From positions 1 through 64,000 of the forward strand of contig CAMNRM010000019.1 of assembly GCA_946553025.1 (NCBI GenBank): DNA of 64,000 nt. The letters run 5' to 3'. Each line of letters opens with the position of its first letter. Position 1 is the first letter of the stretch. The translations under genes were made by a program, and so were the position numbers. Of this stretch, positions 41,266 to 51,293 are shown in pieces. The notes under the pieces were generated by a model. It worked only from the letters and a program-made list of their open reading frames with translations. It was not told the DNA's origin and did not search any database. Source of the DNA: an uncultured Clostridium sp. GTDB taxonomy: Bacteria > Bacillota > Clostridia > Lachnospirales > Lachnospiraceae.

Positions 41266-43051
41266 CAATACGCAGTCCACGACAGAGCCAAAAACCGGCG
41301 TTATCTCTGGCATTAACGGCCCGGTAATCACCTTAGAGGGTGATCCTGGCTTTCAGATGAATGAAATGGTCTATGTCGGAAAGGAAAACTTAGTCGGCGA
41401 AGTTATCGGCCTGGCTTCTGACCGGACGACCATCCAGGTCTATGAGGAAACCAGCGGCATACGCCCCGGCGAGCTGGTTTACGGAACGGGGGCACCGGTA
41501 TCCGTTACCTTAGCTCCCGGAATCTTAAATAATATCTTTGACGGAATCGAACGGCCTTTAAGTGAAATCGCAAAATCCGGCGGGGCCTACATCAGCCGCG
41601 GCGTCCACGTGGATTCCCTGGACACCGAAAAAAAATGGCCCGTTCATATGCTGGCAGAAAAGGACAGCCAGCTCCTGCCCGGAAGCATTATCGCCGAGGT
41701 CCAGGAAACAAGGGCCATCGTCCATAAGGTTATGATCCCTCCCTCCATGGAAGGAACGGTGCTTAATGTCGTTTCTGACGGCGACTACACCATCAATGAC
41801 CCTCTGCTCACCCTTCTCCTTCCCGACGGAACGAAAAAGGAAGTGACCATGACGCAGAAATGGCCGATCCGTATTCCCAGACCCACAGCCCAGCGCTTCC
41901 CGGCTGCTCAGCCTTTAATTACCGGGCAGAGAATCTTAGATACGCTGTTTCCTTTAGCCAAGGGCGGCACCGCTGCCGTTCCCGGGGGCTTTGGAACCGG
42001 AAAAACCATGACCCAGCACCAGATTGCCAAGTGGTCGGACGCCGATATTATTATCTACATCGGCTGCGGCGAGCGCGGAAACGAGATGACCCAGGTATTG
42101 GAGGAGTTCTCGGAGTTAATTGACCCGAAAAGCGGAAATCCTTTAATGGACCGTACAGCTCTGATTGCCAATACCTCCAATATGCCGGTAGCCGCCCGTG
42201 AAGCAAGCCTTTACTCCGGTCTTACCCTGGCAGAATACTACCGGGATATGGGCTACCATGTGGCGATTATGGCGGACTCAACCTCCCGCTGGGCAGAGGC
42301 TCTTCGGGAACTTTCCGGCCGTCTGGAGGAGATGCCTGCCGAGGAAGGCTTCCCGGCCTACTTGGCCTCCCGGCTCTCCGCCTTTTACGAGCGTGCAGGC
42401 ATGATGCAGAACTTAAACGGAACGGAAGGCTCGGTTTCCATAATCGGTGCGGTATCGCCCCAGGGCGGTGACTTCTCCGAGCCGGTAACGCAGAATACCA
42501 AGCGTTTCGTCCGCTGCTTCTGGGGTCTTGATAAGTCCTTAGCCTACGCCCGCCACTTCCCGGCGATTAACTGGCTGACCAGCTACTCGGAATACCTGAC
42601 CGATTTGGCACCATGGTACACAAACTACGTCGATAAGCGCTTTATGGACTGCCGCAGCCAGATCATGTCTTTGCTTACTCAGGAGAGCAGCTTAATGGAG
42701 ATTGTAAAGCTGATTGGTGCCGATGTCCTTCCCGACGACCAGAAACTTATCCTGGAAATCGCCAGGGTTATCCGCGTGGGCTTCTTACAGCAGAACGCCT
42801 TCCACAAGGATGATACCTGTGTTCCTCTGGAAAAGCAGTTTAAAATGATGGATATTATCTTATACCTGTACCAGAAATCCCGCGAGCTGATTTCCATGGG
42901 TATGCCGATGTCCGTGCTGAAGGAGGACACGATTTTCGACCAGATTACCACGATTAAATACGACATCCCCAATGACCGCCTGGATTTATTCCAGACCTAC
43001 CGGGAGAAGGTCGATGCTTTTTATCAGAATGTTTTAGCACGCAACGCATAA
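41258..43051 (+). CDS. atpA: V-type ATPase catalytic subunit A
   Basis: A 597-aa catalytic subunit. It has Walker A GGFGTGKT, the long insertion between the N-terminal barrel and P-loop that marks A subunits (about 110-200), and [14 protein letters not shown] and [15 protein letters not shown] Gly stands where many A subunits have Pro in GPFGSGKT. It hydrolyses or makes ATP at the head. AGGAGGCAGCGCTC precedes ATG. Confidence 0.97.
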   Translation: MISNTQSTTEPKTGVISGINGPVITLEGDPGFQMNEMVYVGKENLVGEVIGLASDRTTIQVYEETSGIRPGELVYGTGAPVSVTLAPGILNNIFDGIERPLSEIAKSGGAYISRGVHVDSLDTEKKWPVHMLAEKDSQLLPGSIIAEVQETRAIVHKVMIPPSMEGTVLNVVSDGDYTINDPLLTLLLPDGTKKEVTMTQKWPIRIPRPTAQRFPAAQPLITGQRILDTLFPLAKGGTAAVPGGFGTGKTMTQHQIAKWSDADIIIYIGCGERGNEMTQVLEEFSELIDPKSGNPLMDRTALIANTSNMPVAAREASLYSGLTLAEYYRDMGYHVAIMADSTSRWAEALRELSGRLEEMPAEEGFPAYLASRLSAFYERAGMMQNLNGTEGSVSIIGAVSPQGGDFSEPVTQNTKRFVRCFWGLDKSLAYARHFPAINWLTSYSEYLTDLAPWYTNYVDKRFMDCRSQIMSLLTQESSLMEIVKLIGADVLPDDQKLILEIARVIRVGFLQQNAFHKDDTCVPLEKQFKMMDIILYLYQKSRELISMGMPMSVLKEDTIFDQITTIKYDIPNDRLDLFQTYREKVDAFYQNVLARNA

Positions 43052-43064
43052 GGAGGAAGCGATT

Positions 43065-44453
43065 ATGGCTATTGAATATTTAGGTTTAAGCGGCATAAAC
43101 GGTCCTCTGGTGGTCCTGGAAGGGCTTCAGGGCGCTGCTTATGACGAAATCGTAGAAATGACGGTAAACGGCACGCAGAAGAAAATGGGCCGTATTATCG
43201 AGATTCACAAAGACAGGGCTGTGATCCAGGTATTTGAGGGAACCGACGGCATGGCCTTAAAAAACACCCACACCCGGCTTACCGGTCACCCCATGGAGAT
43301 TGCCGTTTCCGAGGAAATGCTTGGGCGCACCTTTAACGGTATCGGGCAGCCCATCGACGGACTTGGCGTGCTCTCCTCCGACACAAAGCTGGATGTCAAC
43401 GGCAAGCCCCTAAACCCGGTAAGCCGGGAATATCCCAGAAACTATATCCGCACAGGCATTTCTGCCATCGACGGGCTGACTACCTTAATCCGCGGGCAGA
43501 AGCTTCCCATCTTTTCCGGGAACGGCCTTCCCCACGACCAGCTTGCCGCACAGATTGTCCAGCAGGCTTCCCTTGGGGATGACAGCGACGAGAAATTTGC
43601 TATCGTCTTTGCCGCGATGGGCGTAAAATACGACGTTGCCGATTTCTTCCGCCGCACCTTCGAGGAAAGCGGGGTATCGGACCATGTGGCAATGTTTATC
43701 AACCTGGCAAACGACCCGGTGGTGGAGCGTCTGATTACGCCGAAGGTTGCCTTAACGGTCGCCGAATATCTGGCCTTTGAAAAGGGAATGCACATCCTGG
43801 TCATCCTTACCGATATGACTTCCTTTGCCGAGGCCATGCGTGAGGTTTCCTCCTCCAAGGGAGAAATCCCCTCCCGTAAGGGCTTCCCCGGCTATCTCTA
43901 CAGCGAACTTGCCGCCCTTTATGAGCGTGCCGGCATCGTTAAGGGATGTCCGGGTTCGGTGACGCAGATTCCGATTTTAACCATGCCCAACGACGATATC
44001 ACGCATCCCATTCCCGACTTAACCGGCTACATTACCGAGGGCCAGATTGTTTTGGATCGTGAACTTCACGGACAGTCCGTCTATCCGCCCATTAACGTCC
44101 TGCCCTCCCTTTCCCGTCTGATGAAGGACGGTATCGGAAAAGGCTATACCAGAGAGGATCACCAGGACGTTGCCAACCAGCTTTTCTCCTGCTACGCCAA
44201 GGTGGGCGATGCGAGAGCCTTAGCTTCCGTTATCGGCGAAGATGAACTTTCCCCGATTGATAAAAAATACCTGGCCTTCGGAAAGGAATTTGAGCGCCGC
44301 TTCGTCGGTCAGGATGTACAGGACAACCGGAGTATATTGACGACACTGGATATTGGCTGGGAGCTTTTAGGGATGCTTCCAAGAGAGGAGCTTGACCGGG
44401 CGGATACAAAGATCCTGGATCAGTATTATCATCCCGCGGAGGTAGCTGAATGA
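43065..44453 (+). CDS. atpB: V-type ATPase regulatory subunit B
   Basis: A 462-aa non-catalytic nucleotide-binding subunit. It has the barrel domain [18 protein letters not shown], the degenerate P-loop [14 protein letters not shown] and the signature [29 protein letters not shown] precedes ATG, 13 bases after subunit A. Confidence 0.97.
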   Translation: MAIEYLGLSGINGPLVVLEGLQGAAYDEIVEMTVNGTQKKMGRIIEIHKDRAVIQVFEGTDGMALKNTHTRLTGHPMEIAVSEEMLGRTFNGIGQPIDGLGVLSSDTKLDVNGKPLNPVSREYPRNYIRTGISAIDGLTTLIRGQKLPIFSGNGLPHDQLAAQIVQQASLGDDSDEKFAIVFAAMGVKYDVADFFRRTFEESGVSDHVAMFINLANDPVVERLITPKVALTVAEYLAFEKGMHILVILTDMTSFAEAMREVSSSKGEIPSRKGFPGYLYSELAALYERAGIVKGCPGSVTQIPILTMPNDDITHPIPDLTGYITEGQIVLDRELHGQSVYPPINVLPSLSRLMKDGIGKGYTREDHQDVANQLFSCYAKVGDARALASVIGEDELSPIDKKYLAFGKEFERRFVGQDVQDNRSILTTLDIGWELLGMLPREELDRADTKILDQYYHPAEVAE

Positions 44454-45073
44454 ATCCAAATACCTTCCCTACCAAGGGAAACCTGATTCTTGCAAAAAAC
44501 TCCCTTGCCCTGGCTAAGCTTGGCTACGGCCTGATGGATAAAAAGAGAAATATCCTGATTCGGGAACTGATGGGCTTAATCGACGAAGCCAAGGATATCC
44601 AGGCAGAAATCGATACCACCTTCACCCAGGCTTACGAGGCCCTGCAGCTTGCCAATATCGAACTGGGCATTAACTACGTGCAGGAGATCGGCAGGGCCGT
44701 TCCCGTGGAAAACTCCATCGCCATCAAGGCAAGAAGTATTATGGGAACGGAAATCCCGCTGGTGCGCTACGACTCTTCCTCGCTCCGGCCCACCTACGCC
44801 TTCGGCGATACCCGCCAGTCCTTAGACGAGGCAAGGATGAAGTTTGAAAAAGTAAAGGAATTAACCATCAAGCTTTCCATGGTGGAAAACTCCGCCTACC
44901 GCCTGGCTTCAAATATTAAGAAAACCCAGAAGCGGGCCAATGCACTAAAAAACATCACCATCCCCGCCTACGAAACCCTGACCAAAGATATTTCCAACGC
45001 ACTGGAAGAAAAAGAGCGCGAGGAATTTACGCGGTTAAAGGTTATCAAGCGCATGAAGGAAAATAAAGAATAG
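44450..45073 (+). CDS. V-type ATPase central shaft subunit D
   Basis: A 207-aa protein with two long antiparallel helices (start [33 protein letters not shown] in part; [13 protein letters not shown] near the end), the rotor shaft NtpD family. It overlaps subunit B by four bases (ATGA), with GGAGG seven bases upstream. A terminator follows, so it closes the operon: G/H-C-I-K-F-E-A-B-D. Confidence 0.96.
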   Translation: MNPNTFPTKGNLILAKNSLALAKLGYGLMDKKRNILIRELMGLIDEAKDIQAEIDTTFTQAYEALQLANIELGINYVQEIGRAVPVENSIAIKARSIMGTEIPLVRYDSSSLRPTYAFGDTRQSLDEARMKFEKVKELTIKLSMVENSAYRLASNIKKTQKRANALKNITIPAYETLTKDISNALEEKEREEFTRLKVIKRMKENKE

Positions 45074-45115
45074 CAAAAACAAAGAAGAATAAACACAAAG
45101 AAAAACAACGTTTCA

Positions 45116-45152
45116 TAAAAAGAGGAAGCTGCTTATAAAGCCTCCTCTTTTT
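45116..45152 (+). terminator. terminator of the V-ATPase operon
   Basis: AAAGAGGA pairs with TCCTCTTT, with GCTT/AAGC pairing inside the loop, followed by a T run. Confidence 0.75.
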
Positions 45153-45288
45153 TCTTCCCTCTTTTCTTCCCCCTTGCAATTCTTCTTAATCTGTTATATG
45201 ATTAGCTAAATATAGTACTGCTAAAGTTAAGAGATAAAATAAGATGAAAAAAGCCCAAACAGGACAAATTTTTGATGAGGTGACTTAC

Positions 45289-45999
45289 ATGAAAAAAACA
45301 ATCCTGCATAATTTCCTGGGAGTCCTTACTGCCTTTGCCCTGATGTTCACCCTTCTTATTACATCGGTCGAAGCTGTGTGCTACTGGGTTCCCGGCTATT
45401 ACCAGCATGAATATACCAAATACAGCGTCCTTGATGACCTTCCCTCGATGACGATGGGCGATCTGCTTATCGTAACAGAAGAAATGATGGCCTACCTGCG
45501 CGGAAACCGTGAAGACTTGCATGTGAAAACGGTTATGGGAGGGGAATACAGAGAATTTTTTACAGAGCGCGAAATTGCCCATATGGAAGATGTACAGGGA
45601 CTGTTTCTGGCGGCGGTTTTCCTGCGCAGAATCTGCCTTCTTGTCATCGCCCTGTCCATCGGCATGATTTATTTTACCAAAGGCAGGCTTCGCCAAATCC
45701 TTCCCAAAACATTGTTTTTCGGCACCCTGCTTTTCTTTGGGACTGCGGCGGTTCTGGGCCTTATTATATCCACAGACTTTTCAAAATACTTCATCGTTTT
45801 CCACCATATTTTCTTTGATAATGACCTGTGGATCTTAGACCCGTCCGTAGATATGCTGATTAATATTGTCCCGGAGCCCTTCTTTATGGATACTGCATTT
45901 TTCATCCTTATTCTCTATGGGTTTCTTGCCCTTTTGGTGCTGGGCATTTCCTTTGCGCTGATGAGAAAGAACCGATTGACCGTGCATAAAAAAGATTAA
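45289..45999 (+). CDS. DUF1461/TIGR01906-type integral membrane protein
   Basis: About 236 aa with four membrane helices (about 8-28, 105-130, 140-160, 195-225) and an extracytoplasmic region with YYQHEYTKYSVLDDLPSMTMGDLLIVTEEMMAYLRG in part. That segment is typical of TIGR01906 proteins, whose role is unknown. The ATG at 45289 has GAGGTG upstream; an in-frame ATG at 45244 has a weaker site. Twelve bases before the carboxypeptidase gene, probably co-transcribed. Confidence 0.82.
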   Translation: MKKTILHNFLGVLTAFALMFTLLITSVEAVCYWVPGYYQHEYTKYSVLDDLPSMTMGDLLIVTEEMMAYLRGNREDLHVKTVMGGEYREFFTEREIAHMEDVQGLFLAAVFLRRICLLVIALSIGMIYFTKGRLRQILPKTLFFGTLLFFGTAAVLGLIISTDFSKYFIVFHHIFFDNDLWILDPSVDMLINIVPEPFFMDTAFFILILYGFLALLVLGISFALMRKNRLTVHKKD

Positions 46000-46010
46000 A
46001 AAGGAGTTTT

Positions 46011-47579
46011 ATGGTTTACCTTATGAAGACGAACAAAAACCGTGTCCTGTCTTTTTTCCTGGCGCTGTGTCTGTGCTTATTTATCGTTGACCAGCCTGCT
46101 TTTGCAGATGCCTCCTGGCCGCAGTGTTCAGGAATCCAGGCAGACGGCGGTATATTAATTGACGCCGATTCCAATGCCGTGCTTTATGAAAAAAATGCGG
46201 ATCAAGCCTACTATCCGGCCAGTATTACCAAGATATTGACGGCACTGATTATCATTGAAAACTGTGATTTGGACGAGATGGTCACATTCTCCGATAACGC
46301 CATCAATAACGTGGAGTCCAACAGCTCCAATATGGGCACCATGGTCGGCGATGTTTTATCGGTCCGCGACTGCCTTTACGGTCTTATGCTGGCTTCCGCC
46401 AATGAAGCCGGAAATGCCCTGGCCGAACACTTATCCGGCTCGATTGAAGCTTTTACGGATGTCATGAACCAGAAAGCCCTGGAACTGGGCTGTACGGGCA
46501 GTCATTTTGCCAATCCCAGCGGTTTAAATAACCCTGACCACTATGTAACGGCCCGGGATATGGCAGCCATTATGCGGGCGGCGATTGCCAACCCTGTATT
46601 CGTGGAGATTGACGGTGCCCGCTACTGGAAACATGCTCCCATCAAGCGCTACCCGGACCCGGACGATCCGCACAATACGGTCTATGCCCACCATGCCATG
46701 ATAAAAAAGAATGATTCCCGCTATTATTCGGGAACATTTGCCGGAAAAACAGGCTATACCTCTCTGGCAGGAAATACCCTGGTTACCAGTGCAAAGAAAA
46801 ACGGGATAACCCTGATTGCCGTTATCTTAAACGGGCACCAGACCCACTACCAGGATACGAAAACTTTATTTGATTTTGGCTTCCGCAATTTTAAGAGTGT
46901 AAAAATTTCCGAGTTCGACCACGCTTATTCTTCCATTGAAAATGATATGACGTTTTCGGGCCTGTCCGCCAGCCCTGCGCCATCTCTTTCCGTAGATGAT
47001 AACTGCTCGATTACTCTGCCGCAGAACGCTGATTTTAATGATGTAGAGGCGGTACTTGACTACGAGATGGGCCCCCTGGCTCCTATGGATGCCCTGGCCC
47101 GGATTTCCTATACCTATGCCGGCAGAAACGTGGGATTCGGCTATCTGAAGCTGAAAGACAGCCTGGTTTCCGGCAGGCAGCAGAAAGTCACCGCCCAAAG
47201 TCTTCTTCCGCAGGAATCCGTAACCATACCCGAACCGACCACCAAGGCATTAGAAGATAGCCTTGCTGAAGGAGAATCCGGCGAAGCGGCAGAACAGGAG
47301 TTTTCTCCAATGCTTCTCTCAGCGGATGAAACCCCGGAAAAGCAAATCACCATTCCTTCCCTTCTCTGGACGGTTATCGGAATTGCGGTTGTACTGCTCA
47401 CCGCGGTTACTGCCTTTTTCCTGATAAAAACCTACCGGGAAAGAAAGGAAGAACAGCAGCGCTATCTGCGCAGTGAGCGCCGGAAAAAACGTCTGAGCGA
47501 TATCGGTTTTTCGCAAAGCGAATTTGATCTTCTTGTCGAACATACAAAACAGCGCCACCAAAGACGGCGTTTTCATTAA
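46011..47579 (+). CDS. D-alanyl-D-alanine carboxypeptidase (peptidase S11)
   Basis: A 522-aa secreted penicillin-binding protein of the DacF type. After a signal peptide (about 1-33), the active site is SITK (Ser71, Lys74) with SAN (129-131) and KTG (246-248). A PBP5-like C-terminal domain follows, then a transmembrane helix (about 448-474) and a basic cytoplasmic tail of about 45 aa. It removes the last D-Ala of wall peptides. The final helix plus long tail differs from the amphipathic anchor usual for this class. AAGGAG lies four bases before the start. Confidence 0.93.
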   Translation: MVYLMKTNKNRVLSFFLALCLCLFIVDQPAFADASWPQCSGIQADGGILIDADSNAVLYEKNADQAYYPASITKILTALIIIENCDLDEMVTFSDNAINNVESNSSNMGTMVGDVLSVRDCLYGLMLASANEAGNALAEHLSGSIEAFTDVMNQKALELGCTGSHFANPSGLNNPDHYVTARDMAAIMRAAIANPVFVEIDGARYWKHAPIKRYPDPDDPHNTVYAHHAMIKKNDSRYYSGTFAGKTGYTSLAGNTLVTSAKKNGITLIAVILNGHQTHYQDTKTLFDFGFRNFKSVKISEFDHAYSSIENDMTFSGLSASPAPSLSVDDNCSITLPQNADFNDVEAVLDYEMGPLAPMDALARISYTYAGRNVGFGYLKLKDSLVSGRQQKVTAQSLLPQESVTIPEPTTKALEDSLAEGESGEAAEQEFSPMLLSADETPEKQITIPSLLWTVIGIAVVLLTAVTAFFLIKTYRERKEEQQRYLRSERRKKRLSDIGFSQSEFDLLVEHTKQRHQRRRFH

Positions 47580-47605
47580 CGGATAAAGAAAGGGGACTGC
47601 CTTTT

Positions 47606-48745
47606 GTGATACTTCAATCCCGCTGTTTTTCGGATATTTTAGACAGACCTCCCAAAAAAGGACCTATGTCAAAAAAAACCCTTTGCCTGAATATTTTATT
47701 TACCGTCCTTATTCTGGCAGCGGCAACCATTCTTGCCTATCTTTTCTTTTACCTGGGGAAAAATACAACCAGCGTGGCCATTATCTATATTCTCGCGGTC
47801 GTTTTTATTTCCCGCTATACGGATGGCTATGTTCCGGGAATTATTTCCTCTTTTGTGGGAGTGATTTGTGTAAACTATATTTTTACCTACCCTTTTATGA
47901 AATTTAATTTCACTATTGACGGTTATCCGGTTACGTTTGCCGGCATGATTATTATTGCCAGCTTAATCAGCACCATGACCTCCCATCTGAAACTCCAGAG
48001 CAGGATTATTAACGAGAGGGAAAAACTTCTGATGGAAGCAGAAAAAGAAACGATGCGGGCAAATCTTCTGCGGGCGATTTCCCACGATTTGCGGACGCCC
48101 TTAACCGGCATTATCGGAGCAAGCTCCGCCTACCTGGAAAATCAGGAAAATCTTTCCGAAAAAGAAAAAACCGCATGTGTAAAAAATATTTATGAGGATT
48201 CCAACTGGCTTTTAAATATGGTGGAAAACCTTCTGACCATCACCAGGATACAGACGAGCAATATGGCCATCCACAAAACCTCTGAGCTTTTAGAGGAAGT
48301 GGTCGCCGAAGCCGTACAGCGCCTTAGAAAGCGGCTGCCCGACGCCAACATCCAAATCCATATTCCTGAAGATTTTATCTTAATTCCCATGGATGCCACG
48401 TTAATTGAACAGGTATTAATTAATTTAATGGAGAATGCCTATTACCACGGAAATCCTCACGAGCCGATTATCCTGCGTGCCTTCCCTGAAGGCGATCAGG
48501 TGTGCTTTGAAGTTCTCGACTTTGGTAAAGGCATCCCGGAAGATAAGCTTCCCGTCATCTTTGACGGAAGCCCGTCCACCCCGAATGCCAGCGGCGATTC
48601 CCGGAAAGGTATGGGGATCGGCCTGACCATATGCCGGACTATTATCCTGGCCCACAAAGGAAAAATTTATGCCAAAAACCATGAACACGGGGCAAAGCTT
48701 TCCTTTTGCCTGCCCTTAAGAGAGGAAAAAGAACATGACGATTAA
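47606..48745 (+). CDS. KdpD-like sensor histidine kinase, short form
   Basis: A 379-aa kinase. Four closely packed helices (about 25-50, 56-70, 77-97, 107-127) match the DUF4118 membrane part of KdpD. The N-terminal KdpD and Usp domains are missing. HisKA has AISHDLRTPLTGIIG with His160; the HATPase has NLMENAYYHG and GMGIGLTICRTI. It starts at GTG with AAAGGGG upstream. It overlaps its regulator by 11 bp. No kdpFABC genes are near. Confidence 0.9.
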   Translation: MILQSRCFSDILDRPPKKGPMSKKTLCLNILFTVLILAAATILAYLFFYLGKNTTSVAIIYILAVVFISRYTDGYVPGIISSFVGVICVNYIFTYPFMKFNFTIDGYPVTFAGMIIIASLISTMTSHLKLQSRIINEREKLLMEAEKETMRANLLRAISHDLRTPLTGIIGASSAYLENQENLSEKEKTACVKNIYEDSNWLLNMVENLLTITRIQTSNMAIHKTSELLEEVVAEAVQRLRKRLPDANIQIHIPEDFILIPMDATLIEQVLINLMENAYYHGNPHEPIILRAFPEGDQVCFEVLDFGKGIPEDKLPVIFDGSPSTPNASGDSRKGMGIGLTICRTIILAHKGKIYAKNHEHGAKLSFCLPLREEKEHDD

Positions 48746-49463
48746 ATCGACAATTATTGTTATTGAAGATGAAAAAACCATCGGTGAATTTATCGAAACC
48801 ACATTAAAAGCCCACGATTATAAGGTTCTCACTGCAGCATCCGGACAGGAAGGCTTGTCGCTTATTACTTCGGGGCTGCCGGATTTAATTCTTCTGGATC
48901 TGGGACTGCCGGACATTGACGGAATAGAAATTATTAAACAGGTGCGCAACTGGAGTATGCTTCCGATTATTGTTATCTCTGCCCGAACCCAGGAACAGGA
49001 AAAGGTTCTTGCCTTAGACAGCGGCGCTGACGATTACATCACAAAGCCCTTTGGAACGCCGGAACTTTTAGCACGTATCCGCACGGCCCTTCGGCATTTT
49101 CATCGGCTTGGACAGAGCGCTCCGGCTTCTCCCGAACCCCTGTATTTTTCTGACGGCTTAAAGATTGACTTTACCCGCAGGCTCGTTACCTTAAATGACT
49201 CCGAAATTCATCTGACACAGATTGAGTACAAGCTGGTTTCCCTTCTGGCACAGAATTCCGGGCGGGTTTTAACCTACGATTATATTATCCATCACATCTG
49301 GGGGCCTTATGCGGATAATAACAATAATCAAATCCTCCGTGTCAATATGGCCCATATCCGGCGAAAACTGGAAGCCAATCCAGGAGAACCCCATTATATC
49401 TTTACGGAAATCGGGGTAGGCTATCGGATGAAGGAAAACCAGCAGCAGGATGCATTAAACTGA
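48735..49463 (+). CDS. KdpE-like OmpR-family response regulator
   Basis: A 242-aa regulator with a receiver domain (IIVIEDEKTIGEF; phospho-acceptor Asp55 in LILLDLGLPD; Lys in DDYITKPFGTPELLARIR, which is KdpE-like). A winged helix follows (LTQIEYKLVSLLA, LRVNMAHIRRKLE). A terminator at 49540 ends the pair before the TRAP genes. The TRAP operon next door is a plausible target. Confidence 0.92.
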   Translation: MTIKSTIIVIEDEKTIGEFIETTLKAHDYKVLTAASGQEGLSLITSGLPDLILLDLGLPDIDGIEIIKQVRNWSMLPIIVISARTQEQEKVLALDSGADDYITKPFGTPELLARIRTALRHFHRLGQSAPASPEPLYFSDGLKIDFTRRLVTLNDSEIHLTQIEYKLVSLLAQNSGRVLTYDYIIHHIWGPYADNNNNQILRVNMAHIRRKLEANPGEPHYIFTEIGVGYRMKENQQQDALN

Positions 49464-49539
49464 TAATATTTTAACACAAAAAAATTTTAATCTGCCTAAG
49501 AAAAAAAAGAAATTTTTACAATTTATAAAATAGTTCACA

Positions 49540-49568
49540 AAAACAAGGCGTTTATTTGCCTTGTTTTT
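49540..49568 (+). terminator. terminator after the KdpDE-like pair
   Basis: AAAACAAGGC / GCCTTGTTTT with a 7-base loop and trailing Ts. After it, 49569-49721 holds two direct repeats (see separate entry) and the TRAP leader. Confidence 0.85.
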
Positions 49569-49586
49569 ATTTATTCTATAGAAAAA

Positions 49587-49648
49587 AGCAATTTTTGCCA
49601 TATATGTCACAACTCTAACACTGTTAAAAAAAGCAGATTTTTGCCATA
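49587..49648. promoter_or_regulatory. pair of direct repeats upstream of the TRAP operon
   Basis: AGCAATTTTTGCCATA (49587-49602) and AGCAGATTTTTGCCATA (49632-49648) are near-identical, 46 bases apart between their shared TTTTTGCCATA cores. Direct repeats are typical of OmpR-family binding sites, so they may bind the KdpE-like regulator. This is inference. Confidence 0.45.
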
Positions 49649-49721
49649 CTTATAACATCAATAAAAAGTACTTCATACACGAAGCGCGGAAGTATTTTTA
49701 AGAAAAGGAGGAATGTTTCTT

Positions 49722-50747
49722 ATGAAGCAACTGAAAAAATTTGGACTTCTCCTCTGTGCATTCAGCTTATCCTGCGCCATGTTAAGCGGCTGCAGCGGCA
49801 CAGACGGGAAACGAATCGTCCGAATTGGGCACAACCAGTCAACGAACCACCCGACGCACATTGCACTGACCGCCTTTAAAGACTACATTAATGAGCAGTT
49901 AGGGGATCATTATGTGGTTGAAGTCTATCCCAGTGAACTTTTAGGTTCGCAGACGGACATGGTGCAGCTTACCCAGACCGGCGCTATCGACTACTGCATC
50001 GCCAGCAACGCCATCCTGGAAACCTTCAGCAAAAACTATGAGATTTTCAACCTTCCCTACCTCTTTGCCAGCGCCGATGCCTACCACCATTCCATGGATG
50101 ATCCGGCCATCACCGATCCCATCTTTGGCTCGACGAAAAAGGCCGGATTTACCGCAGTGACCTGGCTGGATGCAGGTACACGAAACTTTTACACCGTAAA
50201 CCGTCCGATTGAAAGCCCGGCTGATTTAAAGGGCTTAAAAATCCGCGTGCAGCAGTCGCCCACCAATATCGAGATGATGCGCCTTCTTGGCGGCTCGGCC
50301 ACACCGATGGGCTTTGGCGATGTGTACACGGCCTTACAGTCGAATATTATCGACGGTGCCGAGAATAATGAGATGGCATTAACCGATAACGGGCACGGTG
50401 ACGTCTGCAAATACTATTCCTACGATATGCACCAGATGGTGCCGGACATCCTGATTGGCAACAATGCTTTTATCGAGGGCCTTTCCCCGGAGGAACGTGC
50501 CATTTTTGAAGAAGGCTATCAGTTAGTCAACCGGGTGCAGCGGGAGGAATGGGTGAAAGCCGTTGAAGCCGCCAAGGATCGCGCACAGAACGAACAGAAG
50601 GTAGAGTTTTTATATCCGGATCAGGCACCCTTTGTCGAAGCCTGTACGCCCCTTCACCAGTCCGTCCTGTCCGGCAATCCGACCTTACAGCCCATCTACG
50701 ACGGAATCCAGTCCTACAACCAGCAATATCCCACAGAAACACAATAG
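49722..50747 (+). CDS. dctP: TRAP transporter solute-binding lipoprotein DctP
   Basis: A 341-aa DctP-family binding protein. The signal peptide ends in a lipobox LSGC, so it is anchored outside the membrane. IGHNQSTNHPTH, ADLKGLKIRV and the conserved Arg in KIRVQQS, which in the family binds the substrate carboxylate, are visible, as are SNIIDGAENN and ILIGNNAF. The ATG at 49722 lies ten bases from GGAGG; an ATG at 49713 is too close. First gene of a complete dctPQM set. The substrate is probably a carboxylate. Confidence 0.95.
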   Translation: MKQLKKFGLLLCAFSLSCAMLSGCSGTDGKRIVRIGHNQSTNHPTHIALTAFKDYINEQLGDHYVVEVYPSELLGSQTDMVQLTQTGAIDYCIASNAILETFSKNYEIFNLPYLFASADAYHHSMDDPAITDPIFGSTKKAGFTAVTWLDAGTRNFYTVNRPIESPADLKGLKIRVQQSPTNIEMMRLLGGSATPMGFGDVYTALQSNIIDGAENNEMALTDNGHGDVCKYYSYDMHQMVPDILIGNNAFIEGLSPEERAIFEEGYQLVNRVQREEWVKAVEAAKDRAQNEQKVEFLYPDQAPFVEACTPLHQSVLSGNPTLQPIYDGIQSYNQQYPTETQ

Positions 50748-50756
50748 GAGGTATGT

Positions 50757-51290
50757 ATGAAGCAGCTTAGAAGCATTTTAAACCAAATTTTAAACGTGCT
50801 TGCAGGTGTCAGCTTCCTGGCCATGGTTGCCTTAACCTGCTGGCAGGTATTTACCCGCTATATTTTACAGCATCCTTCTTCCTGGTCGGAAGAACTGGTT
50901 TCCTACCTTTTTGCCTGGATGGCCCTGTTAGGCTCCTCCATCGTTGTGGGCGAGCGCGGGCATATGAATATCCCCATCCTGGTGGATAAGATGGGCCCGG
51001 CAGCAAAAAAAGCCCTGTCCATCGTTGCTGAAATTATCGCCTGCCTTTTTGCGGGAGTTATCCTGGTATTCGGCGGCATACAGATTACCAACCTTGCCAT
51101 GGGGCAGATGACCTCTTCTCTGGGTGTTGCCATCGGCATCTTCTATATTGTCCTTCCCTTAAGCGGGGTACTCAACATCATTTACACCATCATTAACATC
51201 GTTGAAATCGCCAATGGCAGCATTAACCTGGAACCGGTAAACGAAACCGAAAAAGTTCTGGAAGAAGCCAATGCCAGAAAGGAGGCGTAA
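50757..51290 (+). CDS. dctQ: TRAP transporter small permease DctQ
   Basis: A 177-aa protein with four membrane helices and the DctQ pattern VFTRYILQHPSSWSEELVSYLFAWM. It links DctM to the binding protein. AGGAGG precedes ATG. Nine bases after dctP. Confidence 0.95.
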   Translation: MKQLRSILNQILNVLAGVSFLAMVALTCWQVFTRYILQHPSSWSEELVSYLFAWMALLGSSIVVGERGHMNIPILVDKMGPAAKKALSIVAEIIACLFAGVILVFGGIQITNLAMGQMTSSLGVAIGIFYIVLPLSGVLNIIYTIINIVEIANGSINLEPVNETEKVLEEANARKEA

Positions 51291-51293
51291 GTT

